From JBDREC01 sp043820105 [NCBI: Pseudomonadota bacterium] (GTDB lineage: Bacteria > Bdellovibrionota_F > JAHFAK01), in the NCBI GenBank assembly GCA_043820105.1, contig JBDREC010000095.1:1-64000 (forward strand): a DNA stretch of 64,000 bases. The letters are read 5' to 3'. A model generated the notes under the pieces. It did not search any database and had not been told where the DNA came from. It was given only the letters and a program-made list of their open reading frames with translations. This document shows, one piece after another, positions 19,041-26,996 of the stretch. The position numbers and the translations under genes are program-made. Each line of letters opens with the position of its first letter. Position 1 is the first letter of the stretch.

Positions 19041-19643
19041 ATGAAAATTATCATTACTAGAATTCTATTATTTCTAAGCTTAGCATTTTCTTTTATTCCA
19101 TTTTTAGCACTAAGCATGGAAAAACCAACTTTTCCTGAAGAATGCACCGATTTTTCAGGCATTTATGAAATGACCGAAGATTGCGAATTCGTTGGCGATA
19201 AAGGAAAACCCTGGCCAAAAGTCTGGATTATTATTCAAGATGGATGCAATAGTGTTTCATGGATATATGCAGGGCTAGATGAAGGAACAGTTACAGGTGG
19301 TGGAACAATTGGCTTTCCCTTTGTCGGAATCGCTCCTTTAATTGGAATAATTTATCCGGCATTAAAAGTTAAATCTAATTCTAAATGGCTAGATGCTAAT
19401 GCAACTGAAATTGCCTATTCAATGGCCTTTTCTAAAAATATTCCAATAGATGGATTTGATTTTGATAAATATACAATGGTTGGGAAATGGTCCATGGAAA
19501 ATGGATTATTTGTAAACACCATGGTGGAATTAACTGAAGATAAAGTTGATTTATTAGAGCTAGAAGGCAAAGAATCTATTACCTGCAAATATGCTCCTGC
19601 TAATATTTCAAATGATTTAATTAAGCTTGTGGGAAAAAACTAG
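19041..19643 (+). CDS. Unknown exported protein
   Basis: A 200-residue protein starting MKIIITRILLFLSLAFSF with a clear signal peptide (cleavage probably after FLALS). The mature part begins with a FPEECTDFSGIYE block that resembles short THAP-like or lipocalin-like exported proteins only vaguely; I do not recognise it. Four to five cysteines suggest disulfides. The open frame extends upstream to 18816 through tandem repeats, but that extension is repeat-encoded and rejected. An ATG at 19029 is an alternative; neither start has a good ribosome site. Confidence 0.6.
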   Translation: MKIIITRILLFLSLAFSFIPFLALSMEKPTFPEECTDFSGIYEMTEDCEFVGDKGKPWPKVWIIIQDGCNSVSWIYAGLDEGTVTGGGTIGFPFVGIAPLIGIIYPALKVKSNSKWLDANATEIAYSMAFSKNIPIDGFDFDKYTMVGKWSMENGLFVNTMVELTEDKVDLLELEGKESITCKYAPANISNDLIKLVGKN

Positions 19644-20089
19644 TATTGATTTATATAAGACAAACTATAACCAAATAGCGAATAAGGCCATATAAATAAG
19701 GCCAGCTCCAATAAAAATACCTGCTGAAAAACTATTGCCATATGAAAAAATTACTTCGCATTTGATTCAATAGTTTTTCATAAAATGAAACATGATACCT
19801 AAAAAAACGATAAAATACATTAAGATATTCGCCAGATAAAAGGTCATTGTTATGTTCATAATGATCTGAATCTAAACAATAATCATTTTAAACCTTAGTG
19901 CAATTAAAATTAAAAAAGTATGTGTTCCCCTTATTTATTTTGTAAGCAAAATGCCAAGTTCGCCACTGAGTGACTCGGGACATAGTTTACACTTTATACC
20001 GGGCACATAGTTTACACTCACTATATATAATTTTCTGAAGATTTAGATAAAACTTGTCTAATAATTATCCAATTAGGATTATTTAATCA
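19644..20089. other. Gene-free spacer with an insertion-sequence end relic
   Basis: No open frame of note lies here. The left part (19660-19930) is plain AT-rich sequence with nothing I recognise. The right part holds the duplicated terminal-repeat-like motif described at 19977-20018, preceded by TGCCAAGTTCGCC, which partly recurs near 57773. Confidence 0.6.
19977..20018 (-). mobile_element. IS481-like terminal inverted repeat relic
   Basis: GGG followed by ACATAGTTTACACT appears twice (19977-19993 and 20001-20018, the second with an extra C) separated by a few bases. Read on the minus strand, this is a TGTAAACTATG-type end repeated twice with a CCCGG between, the layout I remember for ends of IS481-family elements. 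No transposase or second end is visible, so it would be a solo remnant. Confidence 0.4.
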
Positions 20090-21094
20090 CTAATTTAAAG
20101 CCAAAGGTAAGACCTTTTTTCCTGAAATCTGGCCAATTTTTCTCGATGAAAATATCATATCTACAGTTTCAAGAATCGGTGAATAATCACGAGCAATCAA
20201 CTCCCCTTCTTGAATATCAAACAATTCATAATAAAGTTCCATTAAACAAAATACCGAATCCCCAACAGGCTCATGCTTGTGAGAAACACCAACAATATCC
20301 TTGCCTTCTTTATTGTTATCAAGCCTCAAGTATGTCTTCATTGATAGCGAGTTACATTTAAAACTGCCATTTCCATCCAATTCATGCTTCCTACATAGAG
20401 ATTGTAAATCTGTGCATAAATTATTAAGAGTATCAAAAAGCTTAAGACTTGAATTCAGGATGTCCAGGCTATTATCAAAAGAAAAAATAAATCCCAAAAC
20501 TTCTTGATCTGGAAAAATAAAACAGCCTTTTTTCAGCATTAAATTATGATAAATATACTCTTGAATATTATGGATATAAAATGTTTTAATTTTAGCCTTG
20601 GTGAAAAAAGAAGAAAACTCAGGGGCGAAGTCTCTAATCTCAGGTACAAATGACTTAATAGGATCATCCTTAATTTCTTTTAAACTTATTGTAATATCAT
20701 ATCTTCCAATATCAGTAGGATTCATAATACATGGATCTTTTTTAATATCTTTAAATATCACTCTTTTCTTTTTTGGTGTGTGAGTCAGATGAATTGTCAT
20801 TGTATTGGGGACTGAGAAACGTGAAAACCCTAAAACAGCGATTTCAAGTTCGTGATCAATAGTATCACACAGGCTTTTTAAGGCTTCAATAGCCGTATCA
20901 TTAGAGATATTATTTTTACGCAAAAATCTTGATGCCTTTTTATCAATCTCAATTGGGTAGGTGCACCCTTCTAATAAAAATCTCTCCTTAAGTTGACCTG
21001 TATTATCTTGTACTTTTTCTTTTTCTAGTGAAAAAGCTTGGTATGAATAAAATAAAAAAACAAAGCCTAATAAATATATTAATTTCTTTGTCAT
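20090..21094 (-). CDS. Unknown exported protein, 334 residues
   Basis: A 334-residue protein with a signal peptide (MTKKLIYLLGFVFLFYSYQAFS). The mature region has paired cysteines (LLEGCTYPIEI, LKSLCDTID, NNLCTDLQSLCRKH) and no domain I recognise. AGGAGC lies 4 bases before the ATG, so it is translated. It lies alone between the insertion relic and hemA, and shares the small, cysteine-bearing, exported character of the 19041 and 46213 products without clear similarity to them. Confidence 0.65.
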   Translation of the reverse strand: MTKKLIYLLGFVFLFYSYQAFSLEKEKVQDNTGQLKERFLLEGCTYPIEIDKKASRFLRKNNISNDTAIEALKSLCDTIDHELEIAVLGFSRFSVPNTMTIHLTHTPKKKRVIFKDIKKDPCIMNPTDIGRYDITISLKEIKDDPIKSFVPEIRDFAPEFSSFFTKAKIKTFYIHNIQEYIYHNLMLKKGCFIFPDQEVLGFIFSFDNSLDILNSSLKLFDTLNNLCTDLQSLCRKHELDGNGSFKCNSLSMKTYLRLDNNKEGKDIVGVSHKHEPVGDSVFCLMELYYELFDIQEGELIARDYSPILETVDMIFSSRKIGQISGKKVLPLALN

Positions 21095-21358
21095 AAATGC
21101 TCCTAAATCTTAGATAATAAAAACAGCCTAATATCTTTTTAAATAAGGCTATATAAATGAATATAGCCAAAAACATACCAAAAAAGACACCAAAGATAAG
21201 CTACTAAAACTTAAGGCTTTATTAAAACAAACAGATAATTCTTTTTTTCAAAAGAAGTAATATCTCTATTTTCTTGATAAAAGATGTCGCATTAAGGACA
21301 ACCCAAACTACAGATAGAAAGCAAAACCGCCTGCAAAAAGTAATTTTTCCACTTTATT

Positions 21359-22618
21359 TTATAAATTAAAAAATCGTTTAAAAGCCTCTAAATATCTTGC
21401 AGAATCTGATTCTTTGCTTGTTTCTTTTAGTTTTGTAATAGGATCGTGTGAGATTTTTTTTGTAAGAGATTTTGTTAGATAATCAATTTTTTCTTTATCA
21501 TCTTCTGATAAATGAGAAAGTTTCGTAAATATTTTTTCAAGTTCATTTTCTCTGATCTGTGAAACCTTTTTTGAATAAGATAAAATCAATGGTGTAGCAT
21601 CCAAAGTATCAAGCCAATCACAAAAGACCTGGACTTCAGTTTTAATAATTTCGTTTGCCTTATCAACTTCTTTGTTTCGCTCATTCATATTACCATTAAT
21701 GATTTCCTTGAGATCATCAATGTTATATAAATATACGTTATCAATGTCATGAATACAGGGTTCTATATTTCGAGGAACCGAAATATCAATAAAAAACATT
21801 GGTCTTTGTTTTCTTTGCTTTATTATTTCTTTAATGTCTTCGCAATTAATTAGAAAATCAGAAGATCCTGTTGATGTTATGACAATATCTGATTCAAATA
21901 ATTTATCTTTTATCTTTTCAAATTCAAATGCCCTTGCATTTATTTTCCGCGCTAGACTTTCAGCATTTTCAAATGTTCTGCTTGTTATAAAAATTTCAGA
22001 AAGATTCTTTTTAACCATGGAAGTTGCAATTATTTCAGCCATTTCCCCTGTTCCAATAAGACAAAGCTTTTTATCTGTAAAATCATCAAATAGCTGACAA
22101 GCCAAATTAACAGCAAGAGAACTTACTGATGCGCATGTTTCCCCAATCTTGGTTTCTGTTTTAACCCTTTTGCCAGTTGAGAAACTCTTTTCAAAAAGCT
22201 TTCTTAATAAAACACCAAGGCTTCCAAGGCTTGAAGCGTTTTTAAAGGCATCTTTTACTTGAGCAGTTATTTGAGTTTCACCAACAACCATAGAATCTAT
22301 GCTCGATGTAACTTTAAAAATATGTTCAATACATTTTAGTCCCTCATGAATATAAAGATATGCACTTATTTCTTTTGAACTTAAGGAAGCTTTCTCCACC
22401 AAATGTAATAAAACAGCTCCTTGACTTGCTTCAATATTATTTGTTGAAAGATAAATCTCAAGCCTATTGCAGGTTAGCAAAACAAGTGCCTCATTAATAA
22501 AATCATTTTCTTTGAGATTTAAAAGAAGATTTTTTTGTTCTTCTTTGGAAAAAGCAAACCTCTCCCTTATATCAACTGAAGCGCTTTTATGATTTAAACC
22601 AATAACAACTAATGACAT
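21359..22618 (-). CDS. hemA: Glutamyl-tRNA reductase
   Basis: A 419-residue HemA. The catalytic-cysteine block TCNRLEIY lies near residue 49; SIDSMVVGETQI near 108 and the NADPH-binding GTGEMAEIIA near 188 follow; a C-terminal helical dimerisation domain ends the protein. It reduces glutamyl-tRNA to glutamate-1-semialdehyde, the first committed step of C5 heme synthesis. The ATG at 22618 has AGG 5 bases upstream; the GTG at 22622-22624 abuts the preceding stop and is rejected. It ends a cluster of resB and two ccsA-type genes, tying heme supply to cytochrome c assembly. Confidence 0.95.
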   Translation of the reverse strand: MSLVVIGLNHKSASVDIRERFAFSKEEQKNLLLNLKENDFINEALVLLTCNRLEIYLSTNNIEASQGAVLLHLVEKASLSSKEISAYLYIHEGLKCIEHIFKVTSSIDSMVVGETQITAQVKDAFKNASSLGSLGVLLRKLFEKSFSTGKRVKTETKIGETCASVSSLAVNLACQLFDDFTDKKLCLIGTGEMAEIIATSMVKKNLSEIFITSRTFENAESLARKINARAFEFEKIKDKLFESDIVITSTGSSDFLINCEDIKEIIKQRKQRPMFFIDISVPRNIEPCIHDIDNVYLYNIDDLKEIINGNMNERNKEVDKANEIIKTEVQVFCDWLDTLDATPLILSYSKKVSQIRENELEKIFTKLSHLSEDDKEKIDYLTKSLTKKISHDPITKLKETSKESDSARYLEAFKRFFNL

Positions 22619-22624
22619 AAGCAC

Positions 22625-23443
22625 CTAAAAAAACATATGCATTTGTGACATAAAATTTACGCAAAAAAGCGAAATTAAAATTACTATAAATCCAATTATT
22701 GAAGCAAGGGCTGCTTTTCTTCCTCTAAACCCCTTAGTAAACCTAAGATGCAGAATTAATAAATATATAAACCAGGTCACAACAGAGATAACTTCTTTTG
22801 GATCCCAGCCCCATAGTCTTCCTAGAATGGAATTAGCCCACACAATGCCAGATACAATTCCAACGGTTAAAAAGATAAAACCTAATTTTAAGCTTTTATA
22901 ATTCAGTTCATCTAACTTATTTACTGAAGGAAAATTTGCGGACAAAAACCCAAGAGGTTTTTTGCTTTTCAAACGCCTTTCATGGATAATATATGAAAAA
23001 GAATAAAATGTAGCTAAAGCAAAAAAGGTGTAGCCAATAAAAGCTGTAATCACATGAATCGGAAACCATAGATTTTTAAAAATTGGATCAACATTTGCAT
23101 TTGAGGGCTCCATGGTTAAAACAACAAAGAACATAAATATTATTACAAACAAACCCAAAAACAAATTTAACATAAAAGCTTTATAAAAATATTGTGTATA
23201 AAGATATGCACAAACCACTATAATAAGAAAAAACGAAACAGATTCAGGAAGGGTAATAACAGGAAGAACCGATATATCCATCCATCTTAAAATAAAAGAT
23301 ATTAAGTGAAATAAAAGCCCAACATTTGTTGATATCTTTCCATATAACAAAACCTTTTCGCTTTTTGCCTTCAAATAAACAAATGAAGAAACAATATTAA
23401 GAACATAAAAGAAAAACGCCATTTTAATAAAAATTAAATCCAA
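22625..23443 (-). CDS. CcsA/HemX-type cytochrome c assembly membrane protein
   Basis: A 272-residue membrane protein with about eight helices. The WGWDPKE motif near residue 215 is the heme-handling WWD signature of the CcsA/CcmC/HemX group; conserved histidines flank it. Placed directly in front of hemA, it fits HemX-like proteins. The start is uncertain: a TTG at 23443 has AGGA 6 bases upstream and is preferred; TTG 23449 and ATG 23422 are alternatives. It is a paralogue of the 23512 gene. Confidence 0.85.
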   Translation of the reverse strand: MDLIFIKMAFFFYVLNIVSSFVYLKAKSEKVLLYGKISTNVGLLFHLISFILRWMDISVLPVITLPESVSFFLIIVVCAYLYTQYFYKAFMLNLFLGLFVIIFMFFVVLTMEPSNANVDPIFKNLWFPIHVITAFIGYTFFALATFYSFSYIIHERRLKSKKPLGFLSANFPSVNKLDELNYKSLKLGFIFLTVGIVSGIVWANSILGRLWGWDPKEVISVVTWFIYLLILHLRFTKGFRGRKAALASIIGFIVILISLFCVNFMSQMHMFF

Positions 23444-23478
23444 AACCAATCCTATTATTACATCAATGTATTCTCTTC

Positions 23479-23513
23479 ACGCCGTACGCCGTACGCTGTA
23501 CGCTGTACGCTCT
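23479..23513. repeat. ACGCCGT heptad array
   Basis: Five heptads run without a break: ACGCCGT twice, ACGCTGT twice, ACGCTCT. The last unit donates the stop codon (TAG, minus strand) of the ccsB-type gene. The same heptad family recurs at 48909-48936 and, inverted, at 61449-61469. Confidence 0.85.
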
Positions 23514-24318
23514 ATGCATAAGAATGCAATCCACTTAATAAAAAATTAACCCCAATATAAGTAAACAAAACAAATATAAACCCAATCGTTGCAAAAACAT
23601 TAATTATTATTAGCTTATATTTATTATCAATATTAAACTTTTTCATTACATTTGGCAAAGTCTTAGGAAGATGCAAATAATTCAAATAAACTATCCAAGT
23701 AATCAAGGACCACATTTCTTTTGGATCCCAGCTCCAATAATCACCCCATGCCTCTTTTGCCCAAATTGAACCAGTGACAAGACCAATGGTTAAAAAAGGA
23801 AATGCGAAAGAAATCAGTTTATATGTGATGTTATTAAAATCAATATCTTTGAAAACTTTCAGAAAAAATAGAATTGATGTAACAAAGGAAATAGCTAAAG
23901 CGCCATAGCCTATGAAATAAGAAACAACGTGAGTTATCAGCCAGTTACTTTGAAGAGCAGGAATAAGTGGCATTACTTTATCGTCAGCAAAAAAAGAAGC
24001 ATAGGCTATTGAAGATAGTGCTAACAAGGCTGAAAAAATCCCAATCTTTTTTAAATTATAAATCTTTTCAAAAATAATATGTATTAAGGCAATCGAAAAC
24101 GCCCAAAAGAGCATTGTTTCATACATATTAGAAAACGGAGGATATCCAGAATCAAACCAACGTTTTGAAATGGCAACTACATTAAAAGCAAAGCCATGAA
24201 TAAAAGTAACATAAGCTAAAAAAGCCACTTTATTATTTTTAGATAAAACATAAAATAGATACAATATAACAGTTATTAAATATGCCAAAAATGTACTATT
24301 TACCAATGTAAGATTCAT
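23512..24318 (-). CDS. Cytochrome c biogenesis protein CcsB/CcsA (System II heme channel)
   Basis: A 268-residue protein with eight predicted membrane helices and the WSWDPKEMWSLITW WWD motif near residue 198. With ResB it forms the System II synthetase that exports heme and attaches it to apocytochrome c at CxxCH. It is followed (in transcription order) by the CcsA/HemX paralogue. GAGGAG precedes the ATG. Its final stop codon lies in a heptad array, so the end of the protein was set by the repeat. Confidence 0.9.
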   Translation of the reverse strand: MNLTLVNSTFLAYLITVILYLFYVLSKNNKVAFLAYVTFIHGFAFNVVAISKRWFDSGYPPFSNMYETMLFWAFSIALIHIIFEKIYNLKKIGIFSALLALSSIAYASFFADDKVMPLIPALQSNWLITHVVSYFIGYGALAISFVTSILFFLKVFKDIDFNNITYKLISFAFPFLTIGLVTGSIWAKEAWGDYWSWDPKEMWSLITWIVYLNYLHLPKTLPNVMKKFNIDNKYKLIIINVFATIGFIFVLFTYIGVNFLLSGLHSYA

Positions 24319-24341
24319 AAACTCCTCATCTTATAAAACTA

Positions 24342-24365
24342 GATCCTGAAACAAGTTCAGGATGA
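24342..24365. repeat. Palindromic intergenic repeat, copy 2
   Basis: Carries the CCTGAAACAAGTTCAGG core in the orientation opposite to copies 1 and 3. It lies between ccsB and resB, next to a heptad array. Confidence 0.85.
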
Positions 24366-24370
24366 CAATA

Positions 24371-24397
24371 ACTTACCACTTACCACTTACCACTTAT
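24371..24397. repeat. ACTTACC heptad array (overlaps the resB stop)
   Basis: Three ACTTACC units plus ACTTAT. On the minus strand this reads AAGTGGT-type units and supplies the codons for the final SGKW and the TAA of resB. Confidence 0.85.
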
Positions 24398-25375
24398 AAG
24401 AGGTTTAACATAAAAAATAAAAACCACCCCAAGGCAAAGCAATAAAAACCCAAAATAAATTATCCAAAGCCCGGGATCTTTAACAACTTCAAGACCTGAC
24501 CACAATTGACTTTCCTGGTCATAGCTATTCTGATAAAATCTATATCCTTTATATTCAAGGGGATCATTAACCTCAATTGTTTTTCTTAAAACCTCTTTTT
24601 CGTCTTCTAATATTACCAGAGTACTTTTAAAGTCCTTTATCCTTGAAGGCCTTTGGTCTGTGAAATAAGCAATATCCAATCCTGACCTATGTTCACTCAT
24701 AGTCATGCCTGGAAACTTCGCAAATACCCACCTTTTTTCAACCTTATCACCCTCATGAATCTTAACATAAATTGCAGGATTAACAGGATTTTCATCTCTG
24801 GAGCCAAATTCTTTTGTTTTAAGATCAATAAAAAAATGAGGTTCATAACGAACAATTTCTATGCTAGCCATTTGATAAAAATCTATTTTTTTATTAATCT
24901 CAACATTTTCGGACACCTGTTTTTTTTCATCAGAAGTTCTAATAAAAATTCTTCCCAAAGATTTAGAGGCCATATCTTCTTCATATCTTTCGAGCTTAAA
25001 CTCTTCTAAAGCAATATGAAAATCTAGCTTAACAGGCTTTTTATCAATATAAAAATGATCAGACATTTCATTTACTTCTAATGATAAAAAACCTTTTTGG
25101 CCAAAAACTGCGCCAACAATTCCACCAATTAAGATTATAATTACAGCAAGATGCGTAAGTAAAAACCCAAGATTTCTAAATGTTAATTTTCTTTTATAAA
25201 AGGTGCAGACTAAGATATTTAAACCCAAAGCACCCAAGATAGAAATAAACCACCAGGAATGATAAACAAATTTCAAGGCGTCTTGCTGATTTACCAGGGT
25301 TCCAGCAATTGAGCCAAAGATTAACAGAATAAATAATACAATTGTTAATTGTAAACTTGCTAAAAATTTAATCAT
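24380..25375 (-). CDS. resB: Cytochrome c biogenesis protein ResB
   Basis: A 331-residue ResB with an N-terminal membrane helix, two more near residues 35-110, a periplasmic domain (about 115-295) and a final helix. The block LHGGIVGAVFG-like (ILIGGIVGAVFGQKGFLSL) and YRFYQNSYD match the family. It works with CcsA/B to hold apocytochrome and heme. It is shorter than fused plastid-type ResB but normal for short bacterial forms. ATG 25375 is preferred over the GTG at 25381. The last four residues are repeat-encoded. Confidence 0.88.
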   Translation of the reverse strand: MIKFLASLQLTIVLFILLIFGSIAGTLVNQQDALKFVYHSWWFISILGALGLNILVCTFYKRKLTFRNLGFLLTHLAVIIILIGGIVGAVFGQKGFLSLEVNEMSDHFYIDKKPVKLDFHIALEEFKLERYEEDMASKSLGRIFIRTSDEKKQVSENVEINKKIDFYQMASIEIVRYEPHFFIDLKTKEFGSRDENPVNPAIYVKIHEGDKVEKRWVFAKFPGMTMSEHRSGLDIAYFTDQRPSRIKDFKSTLVILEDEKEVLRKTIEVNDPLEYKGYRFYQNSYDQESQLWSGLEVVKDPGLWIIYFGFLLLCLGVVFIFYVKPLISGKW

Positions 25376-25543
25376 AAACACTTAATAACAATGAATTTTT
25401 TAGGTTTAATATATAGATTACAATACAATGTCAAACATATATATAGAATTCTGAGTTCTTGGCTCTATGTTCTTCTTTCTAATAAATTGATTTTTATTTT
25501 ATATAATAATAAGTTTTATTAATAAAATTTACATGGAGACAAA

Positions 25544-26572
25544 ATGTCCTTTAATCATATTGAATGGCAAAACGATTCCCTGGTTCTGCTTGATCAAAGA
25601 AAACTTCCTGTTTCTGAAGAATATATTACTTGTAAAAATTATGAAGATGTTGCAGTTTCAATTGAAAACATGACAGTGAGGGGTGCGCCAGCCATTGGAG
25701 TTTGCGCTGCCTTTGGGATTACGGTGGCCTTTAATGAAAAACCTGCTGATGAGCTGGATATCTATTTTGAAAAAGTTCATGGCCGCCTGCACAGAACACG
25801 ACCAACAGCTGTTAATCTGTTTTGGGCTCTAAAGAAAATGAGGCTTTGTTTTAATGAACACAAAAACAATTATTTTGAAGCTTTAAAAAAAGCTTTACTA
25901 AAAGAAGCCTTAGATATTCAAACAAATGACATTGAAATGAACCATTGCATTGGCAAACATGGCAGCAAACTAATAAAAAATAATGATACTATTTTAACTA
26001 TATGCAATGCAGGGGCGCTTGCTACAGCTGGTTTTGGCACAGCCCTTGGCGTTATTAGACAGGCACATATTGATGGAAAAAACATTAAAGTATATGCCTT
26101 AGAAACCAGACCTTTACTCCAAGGAGCTAGACTTACAGCCTGGGAACTGCAAAAAGATGGCATTGATGTAACCTTAATAACAGATGGAATGGCAGGTCAC
26201 TTAATGCAAAAGGGGGAAATAAATTGTGTTATTTGTGGCTCGGATAGAGTTGCAGCAAATGGTGATACTGCAAATAAAATTGGCACATATTCTCAAGCTG
26301 TGCTTGCTAAATATCATAAAATACCATTTTACCCTGCAATGCCTTCATCAACAATTGACTTAAATTGTCCCTGTGGCAGTGAAATTCCAATTGAAGAAAG
26401 AGAAAGAACCGAGATAACACACGTTTTTGGCAAACAAATAGCTCCAAAGGATATTAAAATCTATAATCCTGCCTTTGATGTTACACCAGCTGAGCTGATT
26501 ACGGCACTTATAACTGAAAAGGGAGTGATTTATCCTCCATTTGAAAATAAGATAAGGGAGATATTTTGTTAA
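25544..26572 (+). CDS. mtnA: S-methyl-5-thioribose-1-phosphate isomerase
   Basis: A 342-residue member of the eIF2B-like isomerase family. The block CGSDRVAANGDTANKIGTY near residue 230, the catalytic-cysteine region ILTICNAGALATAGFGTALG near 150, and VRGAPAIG near 45 fit MtnA. It converts methylthioribose-1-phosphate to methylthioribulose-1-phosphate in methionine salvage. GGAG sits 5 bases before the ATG. No other salvage gene is nearby, and no SAM riboswitch is visible upstream; some MtnA-like enzymes act on other ribose phosphates. Confidence 0.93.
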   Translation: MSFNHIEWQNDSLVLLDQRKLPVSEEYITCKNYEDVAVSIENMTVRGAPAIGVCAAFGITVAFNEKPADELDIYFEKVHGRLHRTRPTAVNLFWALKKMRLCFNEHKNNYFEALKKALLKEALDIQTNDIEMNHCIGKHGSKLIKNNDTILTICNAGALATAGFGTALGVIRQAHIDGKNIKVYALETRPLLQGARLTAWELQKDGIDVTLITDGMAGHLMQKGEINCVICGSDRVAANGDTANKIGTYSQAVLAKYHKIPFYPAMPSSTIDLNCPCGSEIPIEERERTEITHVFGKQIAPKDIKIYNPAFDVTPAELITALITEKGVIYPPFENKIREIFC

Positions 26573-26994
26573 AAAAAAGTATGGCGTTTAATTTATTGGT
26601 GTTTTCTGTTTTATTTGTTTCTTGTGTTACTCATGTTGAAACTGGAAAGAATGGGGCTATTAGGGCAAATGCAATTATAAAAAGCACTAGACATGAAATA
26701 CAAGCAGCCCTTAAAGAAACGATACAGGAAGAGCTTGGTTTTGAAGTTAATTATGCAGATTCTCTACATGGAAACCTCGCCACTACCTACAGGTATGACA
26801 ATTCCAACAGAATTAGAATTTCACTTAATACAAGCATTAGAAAACTAAATGAAAATGAGTATTTTATTTCGGTTTATAAAAAAGAAGAACGACTTGCGGG
26901 GACGCCACAGAAATGGCTTCCAGTGCCCTCTGATGGCACCCTAGAAACAAAAATAATTGTGTCCCTTGAAAATAAACTAAAGAAAGAGAAATAA
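26566..26994 (+). CDS. Lipoprotein of unknown function
   Basis: A 142-residue protein with lipoprotein signal MLKKSMAFNLLVFSVLF and VSC lipobox (cysteine near residue 20). The start is a TTG at 26566, overlapping the mtnA stop, because GGGAG lies exactly 5 bases upstream and gives a charged n-region; ATG 26581 lacks both. The mature part has a repeated basic/acidic pattern and ends in lysines. It leads directly into the anchored protein and two GT-C-type genes, which suggests an envelope role. Confidence 0.7.
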   Translation: MLKKSMAFNLLVFSVLFVSCVTHVETGKNGAIRANAIIKSTRHEIQAALKETIQEELGFEVNYADSLHGNLATTYRYDNSNRIRISLNTSIRKLNENEYFISVYKKEERLAGTPQKWLPVPSDGTLETKIIVSLENKLKKEK

Positions 26995-26996
26995 AA

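Noticed and set aside
25382-25543. SAM riboswitch ahead of mtnA
   Set aside because: The spacer is AT-rich with only a short TTTTATTAATAAAA palindrome; no conserved riboswitch core is visible.
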